Source: Schauerella aestuarii (GTDB lineage Bacteria; Pseudomonadota; Gammaproteobacteria; Burkholderiales; Burkholderiaceae_B). Taken from it: a stretch of 64,000 nt of DNA. Below are positions 36,391-45,444 of the stretch, piece after piece. The notes beneath the pieces were generated by a model, which saw only the letters and a program-made list of their open reading frames with translations, made no database searches and was not told where the DNA came from. The stretch's first letter is position 1, and each line of letters starts with the position of its first letter. A program made the position numbers and the translations under genes. The stretch spans positions 186,001-250,000 of the forward strand of contig NZ_SIZW01000042.1 in assembly GCF_009866805.1 (NCBI RefSeq). Direction: 5' to 3'.

Positions 36391-36434
36391 AATGGATCGG
36401 GTAAAATCGACTCATCCTAAATTGACTGAACACC

Positions 36435-37211
36435 ATGGCTGCCTTCAACACCGAGCGCGTACTGAGCGTGCACCACTGGAACGACACCTTGTTTTCCTTC
36501 AAGACGACGCGCGACTCTGCGCTGCGTTTCCATAACGGTCATTTCGTCATGATCGGGTTGGAAGTGGAAGGCAAGCCGTTGCTGCGTGCGTACAGTATCG
36601 CCAGCGCCAACTACGAAGAAAATCTCGAATTCCTCAGCATCAAGGTGCAGGACGGTCCGTTGACCTCGCGTCTGCAGCACTTGAAGGAAGGCGACACGAT
36701 TCTGGTGAGCCGCAAGCCCGTCGGTACGCTGGTGGCAGATGATCTGCACCCGGGCAAACATCTCTACCTGTTCGGCACCGGCACCGGCCTGGCGCCGTTC
36801 ATGAGCATCATCAAAGATCCCGATGTATATGAACGTTTCGACAAGATCGTATTGATGCACGGCGTGCGGTGGCAGAGTGAGCTGGCATATGCCGACTACA
36901 TCGAAAACGAATTGCCCAACAACGAGTTCTTCGGCGATGTGGTGCGCAACAAGTTGATCTATTACCCGTCGGTCACCCGTGAAGCCTTCCGCAACCAGGG
37001 CCGCATCACGACGCTGGTCGAGAGCGGCAAGGTATTCGAGGATATCGGTTTGCCGCCGCTGAATCCGGAAACGGATCGCGCCATGATCTGCGGCAGCCCG
37101 CACATGCTGGCCGACATCAGTGCCATGCTCGATGCCCGCGGTTTTGAGGTTTCCAAGGGTGTGGGCCAGCCGGGTCACTACGTTGTCGAGCGCGCGTTCG
37201 TCGACAAGTAA
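36435..37211 (+). CDS. fpr: Ferredoxin--NADP(+) reductase
   Basis: This is a 258-residue plant/bacterial-type flavoprotein that exchanges electrons between NADPH and ferredoxin or flavodoxin. The FAD motif is LRAYSIASANYEE near residue 55, the NADP motif GTGTGLAPFMS near 118, and MICGSPHML precedes the C-terminal YVVERAFVDK ending of the bacterial subclass. The Fur-box-like site upstream suggests derepression in low iron, which fits a role in releasing iron or serving iron-sulfur cluster pathways. Confidence 0.95.
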   Translation: MAAFNTERVLSVHHWNDTLFSFKTTRDSALRFHNGHFVMIGLEVEGKPLLRAYSIASANYEENLEFLSIKVQDGPLTSRLQHLKEGDTILVSRKPVGTLVADDLHPGKHLYLFGTGTGLAPFMSIIKDPDVYERFDKIVLMHGVRWQSELAYADYIENELPNNEFFGDVVRNKLIYYPSVTREAFRNQGRITTLVESGKVFEDIGLPPLNPETDRAMICGSPHMLADISAMLDARGFEVSKGVGQPGHYVVERAFVDK

Positions 37212-37276
37212 ATCGGTCGCGCCCGGCGAGGCGAGTCCGCGCAGGGTGGGGCGCCAACAGGCGCATCGCCCAGGTC

Positions 37277-37317
37277 AAAAAGCACGCTGGCCCGATCATT
37301 CGGCAGCGTGCTTTTTT
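37277..37317. terminator. Bidirectional intrinsic terminator after fpr
   Basis: A perfect 13-bp stem (37277-37289 with 37304-37316) has an A-run on the left and a T-run on the right. It serves fpr and probably also the convergent Bug-receptor operon. Confidence 0.9.
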
Positions 37318-37383
37318 CATGGGCGCTCGGTGAGCGATCGATCGCCGGCTAATCGAGCCGTCAATCGACACACTTGGTGTGCA

Positions 37384-38355
37384 TTACTCAGGCTGGATGC
37401 CTGCGCGCTTGATGATCTCGCCCCATTTCTTCGACTCGGCCAGCTGGAAGGTCTTCAGTTCTTCGGGCGTCGACGTTGCAGGCTCGGTACCGGTTTGCTT
37501 GTAGAACTGTTTGGCCGCCTGCTTTTCAGTCGCTTCCACCAGCAGTGCGTTCAAGCGTTTCGTGACCTCGGGAGGCGTACCGGCCGGCGCATACGCGGCA
37601 AACCAGTAGCCCATTTCGTATCCTGGTACGCCCGACTCGGCGATCGTGGGCACGTCCGGCGCCAATGGCGACCGCGCCGTGCCGGTCACACCCAGTGCCC
37701 GCAATTTGCCGGAATTGACTTGAGGCAGGCCGGTCGCCGCATCCGTGATCATCATCGAGATCTGGTTGCCCAGCAGATCGGTCAAGGCCAGGGGGTTGCT
37801 CTTGTACGGCACGTGCAGCAATTGAATGCCGGTCATCTGCTGCAGCAATTCGCCGGCGATGCGGCTGCTCGAGCTGCCGCTGCCGAAGCTCAGCTTGCCG
37901 GGGTCTTTCTTGGCGGCAGCCAGAAACTCACTGACCGTTTTGGCTGGGAAGGCGGGATTGACCACCATGATCTGGCCGCCTTTACCCAACAAGGTGAGGG
38001 GCTGAAAGTCTTTGACGGGATCGTAGGCCAGCGACTTGTACAAATGTTCGTTGGCCGCATGCGTGGTGTTGGTGGTGATCAGCACCGTATAGCCGTCGGG
38101 TTGCGCGCGCGCTGCGTTCTGCGCCCCGATCATGGCGCTGGCACCGGGCTTGTTTTCGATCACGACGGCTTGGCCGGCGGATTCACTTACTCCTTGGCCG
38201 ATGGCCCGGGCGATCTGATCCGTTGCACTGCCGGCCGCGAAAGGCACGATGAACGTAATGGGTTTCGTGGGGAAATCGGCTGCAGCGGCGTGCGCGGCGG
38301 GCAGGGCAGCCAGTACCGCTGTTGCGCACAGCGTTTTCAAAAAGAATCGTGTCAT
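37384..38355 (-). CDS. Bug/TctC-family tripartite tricarboxylate transporter receptor
   Basis: This is a 323-residue periplasmic solute-binding protein. The signal peptide ends at AHA-AAA; the fold shows ITFIVPFAAGSATDQIARA, VIENKPGASAMIGAQ, ARAQPDGYT and VPTIAESGVPGYE, all standard Bug motifs. Such receptors bind carboxylates for TctAB permeases or act in signalling, but no tctA or tctB is nearby. It is the last gene of an operon with two AtuA-family genes, so its ligand may be the substrate of that pathway. GGAG precedes the ATG at 38355. Confidence 0.9.
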   Translation of the reverse strand: MTRFFLKTLCATAVLAALPAAHAAAADFPTKPITFIVPFAAGSATDQIARAIGQGVSESAGQAVVIENKPGASAMIGAQNAARAQPDGYTVLITTNTTHAANEHLYKSLAYDPVKDFQPLTLLGKGGQIMVVNPAFPAKTVSEFLAAAKKDPGKLSFGSGSSSSRIAGELLQQMTGIQLLHVPYKSNPLALTDLLGNQISMMITDAATGLPQVNSGKLRALGVTGTARSPLAPDVPTIAESGVPGYEMGYWFAAYAPAGTPPEVTKRLNALLVEATEKQAAKQFYKQTGTEPATSTPEELKTFQLAESKKWGEIIKRAGIQPE

Positions 38356-38409
38356 GTTTGTCTCCGTCGTTGTTGTTGTGGGGTGCGTATTGAATCGAGA
38401 AGCTTGCAA

Positions 38410-38790
38410 TCAGGAAGTAGGGAGGGGCTCGATATCCGGCAAGGTCGCGGCCAACGTCTCCGGCACCCGTACCGGCATATCCAGCAGCCAGAACGAGAGC
38501 CCCTTGCCGTGGGTATCGAGATTGAGCGCGTCGTTCACACCGCCATCGAGCACGCCCTCGAGAACGAGATTCATCGCATGCAGGCTCGGCACAAGATAAC
38601 GCGTGACGCGCGAGGGCTGCCGCGCGCTGAACCACTCAGCCACCCGCGATTCCGTTACCGCGTCGACCAGAATCTCATAGCAGTCGGGACGCCAGGCAAT
38701 CACACTCAGGTTTGAAATGTCGCCTTTGTCGCCGGTGCGGCTGTGCGCCAGCCGGTACAGCGGCACATCGATATAGGTCGCCGCGGTCAT
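38410..38790 (-). CDS. AtuA-related small protein (ferredoxin-fold domain)
   Basis: This is a 126-residue protein that matches the small domain found at the C-terminus of longer AtuA proteins (LAHSRTGDKGDISNLSVIAW near the start, then a conserved DGGVNDALNLDTHGK). In some bacteria it is fused to the DUF1446 domain; here it is a separate gene whose ATG overlaps the stop of the large AtuA gene by four bases, so the two proteins probably form a complex. The biochemical role is unknown. Confidence 0.8.
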   Translation of the reverse strand: MTAATYIDVPLYRLAHSRTGDKGDISNLSVIAWRPDCYEILVDAVTESRVAEWFSARQPSRVTRYLVPSLHAMNLVLEGVLDGGVNDALNLDTHGKGLSFWLLDMPVRVPETLAATLPDIEPLPTS

Positions 38791-40169
38791 GTCGGAATGT
38801 CCTCCAGAAACGTCCAGGTGGCGGGCACCGCATCGCGGTCGATCGTGCACGACAGCATGTTCAGGCGCGGCCGCAAGGCCGTGCGCACGCCACCGCCGCC
38901 CGCCGGGCCGCAACAGTACAGGGCGGTGACTTCGCGCAATACCGTGTCGGCCAGGGTGCGATCGGTATGCGCCGCTGCCACACGCAGCCGCACGTCGCGG
39001 CTATCGCCCGGCACGCGCGCGTTCTGCAAGGCGCCGTCGTCATCGGCCAGAATGCTCAAGGCGCCAATCAGATCGATGCGCAGGCGCAAGCCGGGATCGA
39101 GACGTTTGCGAACGATATCGCCCGCGAGCCTGGCACGCGCCTCGGCTTGAATGCCGGCATAGGAGATCTCGGCTTCCGCCAGCCATCCGCCGCGGTGGCA
39201 CACGTTGACCTTCAAGCTTTGCGGGCGAGGATGGCCATCGATGCCGCTCACGCGCACCCGGTCGGGTCCGATCTCTTCGATCACCGCCTGGCTCAGATCC
39301 GCAATCACATCGGGCGTCAGATAGCGGGCAGGATCGTGCACTTCGTAAAGCAATTGTTCCTTTGCGATGCGTGCATCCACCCGCCCACCGGTATGGGGCG
39401 GCTTGAAGATCTCGAATGTTCCGTCCTCATGCAGCGTGCACAGGGGGAAGCCGGTGTTCTCCAATCCAGGCACATCTTTCAACCCCGGGATGGCGAAGTA
39501 GCCGCCGGTGACCTGGGTGCCGCACTCCAGCAGGTGGCCGGCCATGGTGGCTTGACCCAGGCGGGGCCAGTTGTCGGCGGCCCAACCGAAATGCGCCATT
39601 GCAGGACCCACCGTCAATGAGGGGTCGGCCACGCGGCCGGCCACGACGATATCCGCGCCCGCCCGCAGGGCATCCGCGATCTGCTCGGCGCCGAGATAGG
39701 CATTGGCGCTGACGAGATCGATATCGTCGAACATCGGGCCGAAGGCCGCCCGCAGATGGGTGTATTGCTCCGGTGCCGTCAGGGTGTCGCCGGCCACGAT
39801 CGCAATGCGCGGCGTGCGCAGGCCCTGTTCAGCTGCGAGCGCGGCGATCCGCCGGGCGGCACCCAGGGGATTGGCTTGTCCGAAGTTGCTCACGATACGC
39901 ACACCGTGATCGAGACAGCGCTGCAGGATCGGCGCGACCAACGCGTCCAGCAGGGGCTCGTAGCCGCTCTCCGGATCGGCATTGCGCGCCAGTTGCGCCA
40001 GCGCCAGTGTGCGCTCGGCGAGCGTTTCAAAAATCAGGGTTCCGCCGCCCAGGGCGATCAAGGTATCGACCACGGCCGATGCGCCATCGGTGCGATCGCC
40101 CGAGAAGCCGCTGGCGCAGCCGATATGCATCGGCGGCTTGGAAACTTGCGAGGAAGAGGGCTGGCTCAT
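38787..40169 (-). CDS. AtuA family (DUF1446) protein
   Basis: This is a 460-residue member of the DUF1446 family, named after AtuA of acyclic terpene (citronellol/geraniol) utilisation in Pseudomonas. Typical stretches include GCASGFSGDRTDGA, LIFETLAERTLALAQ, GADIVVAGRVADPSLTVGP and HLLECGTQVTGGYF. The carboxylase genes (atuC, atuF) of the terpene pathway are not nearby, so the substrate here is probably different. It is the first gene of an operon with the small AtuA protein and a Bug receptor, opposite a LysR gene. The ATG at 40169 fits the family's N-terminus better than one at 40193. Confidence 0.85.
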   Translation of the reverse strand: MSQPSSSQVSKPPMHIGCASGFSGDRTDGASAVVDTLIALGGGTLIFETLAERTLALAQLARNADPESGYEPLLDALVAPILQRCLDHGVRIVSNFGQANPLGAARRIAALAAEQGLRTPRIAIVAGDTLTAPEQYTHLRAAFGPMFDDIDLVSANAYLGAEQIADALRAGADIVVAGRVADPSLTVGPAMAHFGWAADNWPRLGQATMAGHLLECGTQVTGGYFAIPGLKDVPGLENTGFPLCTLHEDGTFEIFKPPHTGGRVDARIAKEQLLYEVHDPARYLTPDVIADLSQAVIEEIGPDRVRVSGIDGHPRPQSLKVNVCHRGGWLAEAEISYAGIQAEARARLAGDIVRKRLDPGLRLRIDLIGALSILADDDGALQNARVPGDSRDVRLRVAAAHTDRTLADTVLREVTALYCCGPAGGGGVRTALRPRLNMLSCTIDRDAVPATWTFLEDIPT

Positions 40170-40238
40170 GCGAGCAATGTAGGCGGCGTGCACTCATACG
40201 TAAAATAGAAAAATAAAATCAATTGATAGAGATAAGCC

Positions 40239-41147
40239 ATGAATATCTCCACCCGGCAGTTGCGCGCCTTCGTGGCCTTGGCCGACGAAAAGCATTTCAC
40301 GCGCGCCGCGCATCGCTGCCACCTCACCCAGCCGGCATTCAGCGCGCTGATCAAGGGATTGGAGGAAACGGCCGGTGCGCGGCTTTTCGATCGGAGTACC
40401 CGGCACGTCGCGCTCACCTCGGCCGGCGAGGTGCTCAACGGGGCCGCGCGGCGTCTGCTCGTGGATATGGAGTTGACGATGGCCGACCTTGACGACCACG
40501 TGGCCAAGCGGCGAGGGCGGGTCGCCATCGCCGCATTGCCCTCGCTGGCCGCAGGGTGGCTGCCGCCGATCCTGGCGCGCTTTACTGCTGCGCATCCAGG
40601 CATCGAACTGGCGCTCAACGATGCCTTGCTGGATGCGTGCCTGGATAGCGTGGTGCGGGGCGATAGCGACTTCGCGGTCGCGGCGCGCCGGGCCGACATG
40701 ACGGATCTGGACAGCGACTTTTTGCATGCCGACCGCTTTTACGTCGTGTGCCGGACCGATCATCCGCTGGCGGCCAAGGCCCAGGTGCGTTTGAGCGACG
40801 TGGCGCAATGGCCCATGATCCAGATGGCACGGCACAGCAGCGTGCGGCAGCATCTCGATGCCGCAACGCAAGGCGTGGCGTTGCGGCCGGTTCTGGAAGT
40901 GGAGCATCTGGCGACGGTCACCGGGCTGGTGGCCGCCGGCATGGGCGTGAGCATCGTGCCCGCCATGACTCTGTTTCACTTCCGGCGTTCAACCCTGGCG
41001 ATCGTGCCGCTGGTCGGCCGTGCATTGACGCGTTCGCTCTACCTGGTGAAACGCCGCGGGCGCACGTTGCCGCCGGCTGCCGACGCGCTCTATGCCATGC
41101 TGATGGCTGAACGTGCGAAGATCGCAGCGGATGCGCTTTCGTTATGA
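40239..41147 (+). CDS. LysR-family transcriptional regulator
   Basis: This is a 302-residue LysR protein with a canonical helix-turn-helix (KHFTRAAHRCHLTQPAFSALIKGLEE, residues 18-43). It is divergent from the AtuA/Bug operon across a 69-bp A+T-rich gap, so it very likely controls that operon; the effector may be the operon's substrate. The ATG at 40239 lies within that tight gap. Confidence 0.88.
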   Translation: MNISTRQLRAFVALADEKHFTRAAHRCHLTQPAFSALIKGLEETAGARLFDRSTRHVALTSAGEVLNGAARRLLVDMELTMADLDDHVAKRRGRVAIAALPSLAAGWLPPILARFTAAHPGIELALNDALLDACLDSVVRGDSDFAVAARRADMTDLDSDFLHADRFYVVCRTDHPLAAKAQVRLSDVAQWPMIQMARHSSVRQHLDAATQGVALRPVLEVEHLATVTGLVAAGMGVSIVPAMTLFHFRRSTLAIVPLVGRALTRSLYLVKRRGRTLPPAADALYAMLMAERAKIAADALSL

Positions 41148-41201
41148 GCTATTGGTGTTTACACTCCGATAGCGACCTTTTCCTCCAAACAAGGACTGTT
41201 C

Positions 41202-41588
41202 ATGAATAAACAAATCATCCATACCGATTCGGCGCCCGCGGCCGTGGGCCCGTACTCGCAGGCGGTCGCAGTCGTTCCCAACAAGACGGTGTACCTCTCC
41301 GGCCAGATCGGCCTGGAGCCGGGCACGGGTGAACTCGTCTCGGAGAACTTCGACGCGCAGGTGCGTCAGGCGTTCGCCAATATGCAGGCCGTGATCGAAG
41401 CCGCCGGCGGCACCTTGCATCAGGTCGTCAAGCTCACGCTTTTCCTCACGGATCTGAGCAAGTTCACCGCCGCCAACGCCATCATGGCCGAGCTGATTCC
41501 CGAGCCCTTCCCGGCACGTTCGACCATCGGCGTGGCCAGCCTGCCCAAGAACGCGCAGTTCGAGGTCGAGGCCATCCTGGCACTCTAG
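41202..41588 (+). CDS. ridA: RidA-family enamine/imine deaminase
   Basis: This is a 128-residue RidA/YjgF protein, which hydrolyses reactive enamines such as 2-aminoacrylate as a trimer. It has SDAPAAVGPYSQAV-type N-terminus (here TDSAPAAVGPYSQAV), GQIGLEP and PARSTIGVASLP, whose arginine binds the substrate carboxylate. It lies just before recG; co-transcription is possible over the 32-bp gap. Confidence 0.93.
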   Translation: MNKQIIHTDSAPAAVGPYSQAVAVVPNKTVYLSGQIGLEPGTGELVSENFDAQVRQAFANMQAVIEAAGGTLHQVVKLTLFLTDLSKFTAANAIMAELIPEPFPARSTIGVASLPKNAQFEVEAILAL

Positions 41589-41620
41589 ACCCGGCCAATG
41601 CCTTCCAAGCTGTCGATCTC

Positions 41621-43729
41621 GTGACCACTGCGACTGCGCCCCGTGCGGGTGGCCGGGGGGCGCCTGCCTCACGTCAGGCCAAACCGTCGGCCAAGCCGGC
41701 GCTCAGCGACGCCGCGCGCCGGTTCCAGCGCCTGGGCCTCTACGCGCCGCAGGATTTCGTTCTGCATTTGCCGCTGCGCTATGAGGACGAAACGCAGGTG
41801 GTGCCGATACGTACGCTGATCCCCGGGCGTTCGGCGCTGGTCGAAGGCGACATCATCCGGTCGGATGTGACGTATCGCCCGCGCAAGCAGCTCACGGCCG
41901 TCGTTGCGGACGACACGGGTGAGCTGCAATTGCGCTGGCTCAACTTCTATCCCAGTCAGCAAAAGCAGGTGGCGGTGGGCCGGCGCATCCGCGCGCGCGG
42001 TGAAATACGCGGCGGATTATTCGGCCGCGAGATCGTGCATCCGCGCATCACGGTGGCCGAGGGCGCGTTGCCCGAAGCGCTGACGCCCGTCTATCCCACC
42101 ACAGATGGTCTTGCGCAGCCGGCGTTGCGGCGCGCGATCGCCCAGGCGCTCGCGTCCTGTGATCTCTCGGATACCTTGCCCGACGAGGTGCGCGACACCT
42201 ACGCGCTCATGCCATTCGCCGAGGCGATCGGGTTTCTGCATGCGCCGCCGCCCGGTGTGGCCGAATACACGCTTACCGCCCACGATCATCCTGCATGGCG
42301 CCGCATCAAGTTCGACGAGCTGCTCGCGCAGCAACTGTCGCTGGCGGCTGCCCGGGCAGCCCGCCGGCTCAAATCGGCAGATCCGCTGCCTGCACCGCGC
42401 GGCAGGAAAAGCCTCGTGGCGCAGTTGCTCGCCGCCTTGCCGTTTGCGCTCACCGCGGCGCAAGAGCGCGTGGTGGCCGAGATCGCGCACGACCTGGGCC
42501 GCGCCTATCCCATGCATCGGTTGCTGCAAGGCGACGTGGGCAGCGGCAAAACGGTGGTGGCGGCATTGGCCGCCGCGCAGGCGATCCAGAACGATGCGCA
42601 AGCGGCCTTGATGGCCCCCACGGAAATCCTTGCCGAGCAGCACTACGTCAAACTCTCGGGTTGGCTCACGCCGCTGGGTGTGAAGGTCGCCTGGTTGAGC
42701 GGCAGTCTCAGCGCGCGCGTGAAGCGGGAAACGGCCGCTGCCGTGGCCGCGGGCGAGGTGCATCTGCTGGTGGGTACGCAGGCCGTGATTCAAGACACCG
42801 TCACCTTCGCGCGCCTGGGGTTGGCGATCGTCGACGAGCAGCATCGCTTCGGCGTCGGCCAGCGGCTGTCGCTGACCAAGAAGGGCGAACGCGAGGATCG
42901 CATCGCCATTCCACATCAGCTCAATATGAGCGCCACCCCCATCCCGCGCACGTTGGCGATGACGTTTTTCGCCGATCTGGATGTATCTGTGATCGACACG
43001 CTACCGCCGGGCCGCACGCCGGTGATCACCAAGCTCGTCAACGATGCACGCCGCGAGGAAGTCATTGCGCGCATTGCCATGGGCGTGCGCGAAGGACGCC
43101 AGGCCTATTGGGTGTGCCCGCTGGTGGAAGAAAGCGAAGCGCTCGAATTGCAGACGGCGGTAGATACGTTCGACACGCTGAGCGCCGAGTTGCCCGATGT
43201 GCGGGTGGGCCTGGTGCACGGTCGCCTGTCGTCCAGCGAAAAGGCGGCCGTGATGAACGCCTTTCGTGCCGGCGAAGTGGATGTATTGGTGGCGACCACC
43301 GTGATCGAAGTGGGCGTGGATGTGCCCAATGCGGCGCTCATGGTGATCGAGCATGCCGAACGCTTCGGCCTGGCGCAGCTGCATCAGTTGCGCGGCCGGG
43401 TCGGGCGCGGTACCGCCCAATCGGTGTGCGTCTTGATGTATGCGTCGCCGTTGTCGCAGGTTGCTCGCGAGCGCTTGCGCGCGATGTTCGAAACGGGCGA
43501 TGGCTTCGAAATCGCCCGGCGCGATCTCGAACTGCGCGGCCCTGGAGAGTTTTTGGGCAAGCGGCAATCCGGCGTGGCGCTGTTGCGCTTTGCCGACCTC
43601 AATACCGACACCGAAATTGCCGAGGCCGCGCGCGAAGCCGCCGGCCATATGCGTGCCCATCATCCTGCCGCCGTCGACGCCCATCTAGCGCGCTGGATGC
43701 GTGGGCGAGAAGATTTTTTGCGAACCTGA
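41621..43729 (+). CDS. recG: ATP-dependent DNA helicase RecG
   Basis: This is a 702-residue helicase that remodels stalled forks and Holliday junctions. An N-terminal OB-fold wedge domain (FVLHLPLRYEDET onward) is followed by the two RecA-like domains with motif I GDVGSGKT, motif II DEQHRFG, motif III MSATPIPRTLAM and motif VI QLRGRVGRG. The start is GTG at 41621. Its close linkage to oxyR (15 bp) is common in betaproteobacteria. Confidence 0.95.
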   Translation: MTTATAPRAGGRGAPASRQAKPSAKPALSDAARRFQRLGLYAPQDFVLHLPLRYEDETQVVPIRTLIPGRSALVEGDIIRSDVTYRPRKQLTAVVADDTGELQLRWLNFYPSQQKQVAVGRRIRARGEIRGGLFGREIVHPRITVAEGALPEALTPVYPTTDGLAQPALRRAIAQALASCDLSDTLPDEVRDTYALMPFAEAIGFLHAPPPGVAEYTLTAHDHPAWRRIKFDELLAQQLSLAAARAARRLKSADPLPAPRGRKSLVAQLLAALPFALTAAQERVVAEIAHDLGRAYPMHRLLQGDVGSGKTVVAALAAAQAIQNDAQAALMAPTEILAEQHYVKLSGWLTPLGVKVAWLSGSLSARVKRETAAAVAAGEVHLLVGTQAVIQDTVTFARLGLAIVDEQHRFGVGQRLSLTKKGEREDRIAIPHQLNMSATPIPRTLAMTFFADLDVSVIDTLPPGRTPVITKLVNDARREEVIARIAMGVREGRQAYWVCPLVEESEALELQTAVDTFDTLSAELPDVRVGLVHGRLSSSEKAAVMNAFRAGEVDVLVATTVIEVGVDVPNAALMVIEHAERFGLAQLHQLRGRVGRGTAQSVCVLMYASPLSQVARERLRAMFETGDGFEIARRDLELRGPGEFLGKRQSGVALLRFADLNTDTEIAEAAREAAGHMRAHHPAAVDAHLARWMRGREDFLRT

Positions 43730-43744
43730 TCCTTTGGACTAGTC

Positions 43745-44695
43745 ATGACGTTGACCGAACTCAAGTACATCGTTGCAGTCGCGCGCGAACGTCATTTCGG
43801 ACGTGCGGCGGAAGCCTGTTTCGTCAGCCAGCCGACATTGTCGGTGGCAATCCGCAAGCTCGAGGACGAGCTGGGGGTCACCCTGTTCGAGCGTGGCGGG
43901 GTCGAGGTGGGGGTGACCCCGATCGGGCAGCGCATCGTCGCGCAAGCGCAGAAAGTGTTGGAAGAAAGCGCCAGCATCAAGGAAATCGCGCGCCAGGGCC
44001 ATGACCCGCTGGCGGGGCCGTTGCGCGTGGGGGTGATCCATACGATCGGGCCATACTTGCTGCCGAAATTGGTTCCGCTGCAAATCTCACGCACGCCGCA
44101 GATGCCGTTGCTGTTGCAAGAGAATTTCACGCTGCGGCTGGTCGAATTGTTGCGCCAGGGCGAGATCGATTGCGCCATCATGGCATTGCCGTTACCCGAG
44201 GCGGGGCTGGTCACCCAGCCGCTTTACGATGAACCGTTCATCGTGGCCGTGCCGCATAGCCACCCGTTCGCGCAACGCAAGCTGATCGACGCGCACGATC
44301 TCAAGCAAGAGACGATGCTGTTGCTGGGGTCGGGTCATTGTTTTCGCGATCAGGTGCTGGAGGTCTGTCCGGAGCTGTCGCGTTTTTCGGCGGCAAGCGA
44401 CGGTATCCAACGCACCTTCGAAGGGTCGTCGCTCGAGACCATCCGGCACATGGTGGCAGCCGGCATCGGCGTCACCGTGCTGCCGATCACGGCCGTGCCC
44501 GAGCACCCCGAAAACGACCGCCTGTTGAGCTACATCCCGTTCACGCCGCCGGCCTCGGAGCGCCGTGTGGTGCTGGCCTGGCGCCGCAGTTTCCCGCGCA
44601 TGGCCGCCATCGAAGCGCTGTCGCAAGCGGTTTACAACTGTGGCCTGCAGGGCGTCAAGATGTTGCCGGAGGCAACGCCTTCGCACGTAGGCTGA
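43745..44695 (+). CDS. oxyR: Hydrogen-peroxide sensor regulator OxyR
   Basis: This is a 316-residue LysR-family activator. The peroxide-sensing pair is intact as C199 and C208 in GHCFRDQVLEVC, with the same numbering as in E. coli OxyR. The N-terminal helix-turn-helix has HFGRAAEACFVSQPTLSVAIRKLED. It lies after recG and 58 bp before dps, a typical OxyR target. Confidence 0.96.
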   Translation: MTLTELKYIVAVARERHFGRAAEACFVSQPTLSVAIRKLEDELGVTLFERGGVEVGVTPIGQRIVAQAQKVLEESASIKEIARQGHDPLAGPLRVGVIHTIGPYLLPKLVPLQISRTPQMPLLLQENFTLRLVELLRQGEIDCAIMALPLPEAGLVTQPLYDEPFIVAVPHSHPFAQRKLIDAHDLKQETMLLLGSGHCFRDQVLEVCPELSRFSAASDGIQRTFEGSSLETIRHMVAAGIGVTVLPITAVPEHPENDRLLSYIPFTPPASERRVVLAWRRSFPRMAAIEALSQAVYNCGLQGVKMLPEATPSHVG

Positions 44696-44753
44696 ATGCG
44701 TCACGCAGCAGTGGTATTCTTTTTGCATCGTCTTTAACCAACAGGGAGTTCGA

Positions 44754-45254
44754 ATGTCCAAGAAACCGAATAAGAGCGGATCTGCTCCGCACGTCAACAT
44801 CGGCATCAGCGATGACAATCGCGCAAAGATCGCCGGCGAGTTGTCGAAAGTGTTGGCCGACTCGTACACGCTGTATCTGATGACGCACAACTTCCATTGG
44901 AACGTCACCGGCCCGTTGTTCAACACCCTGCACGTGATGTTCATGGAGCAGTACACGGAAGAGTGGACGGCATTGGACGATATCGCCGAGCGTATCCGCG
45001 CCGTGGGCCACCATGCCCCGGGCACGTATCGCGAATACGCCAAGCTCTCGTCCATCTCCGAGCCGGAATCGGTGCCGGAAGCGCTTGAGATGGTGCGTTT
45101 GCTCGTCAAGGGCAACGAAGCCGTCGCGCAAACAGCCCGTGCCGCCGCTATCCATGCCGACGAAGCCAACGATCTGCCGACGGCCGACCTGTTGACGCGC
45201 CGCCTCGATGTGCATGAAAAGAATGCGTGGATGTTGCGCAGCCTGCTCGAGTAA
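44754..45254 (+). CDS. dps: Dps-family DNA-binding ferritin
   Basis: This is a 166-residue Dps miniferritin that forms a 12-mer, stores iron and uses hydrogen peroxide to oxidise it. Ferroxidase residues lie in THNFHWNVTG (two His) and EEWTALDDIAERIR (Asp/Glu). The lysine-containing N-terminus (MSKKPNK) could bind DNA. It follows oxyR directly, so OxyR control is likely, and it ends in a strong terminator. Confidence 0.95.
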   Translation: MSKKPNKSGSAPHVNIGISDDNRAKIAGELSKVLADSYTLYLMTHNFHWNVTGPLFNTLHVMFMEQYTEEWTALDDIAERIRAVGHHAPGTYREYAKLSSISEPESVPEALEMVRLLVKGNEAVAQTARAAAIHADEANDLPTADLLTRRLDVHEKNAWMLRSLLE

Positions 45255-45315
45255 ACGGTCAACGCGCGTGTGGGCACCTCGATCGGTGCGCCGCGCCGTC
45301 GATCGCGAATCGTGC

Positions 45316-45344
45316 AATCGCCGGAATATCCGGCGATTTTTTTT
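45316..45344 (+). terminator. Intrinsic terminator of dps
   Basis: A perfect 10-bp stem (45316-45325 with 45329-45338, three-base loop) is followed by a run of eight T residues. Confidence 0.93.
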
Positions 45345-45444
45345 GCCTGACGCGCCTGGCCGGGGGGCCAGGCCAGGATAGTGAGGGGAGGTGCCGCAGC
45401 AGCGTGCCGTCGGCCAGCAGCGCCGTGAGGCAAGTCTGGATGAA

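Larger units (their letters stand above)
35981..36434. other. Divergent control region of fbpABC and fpr
   Basis: This 454-bp stretch separates two iron-related transcription units. It holds one Fur-box-like site close to each gene. A 77-codon minus-strand frame covers 36000-36233 but has no family resemblance or ribosome site. I see no other gene. Confidence 0.6.
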
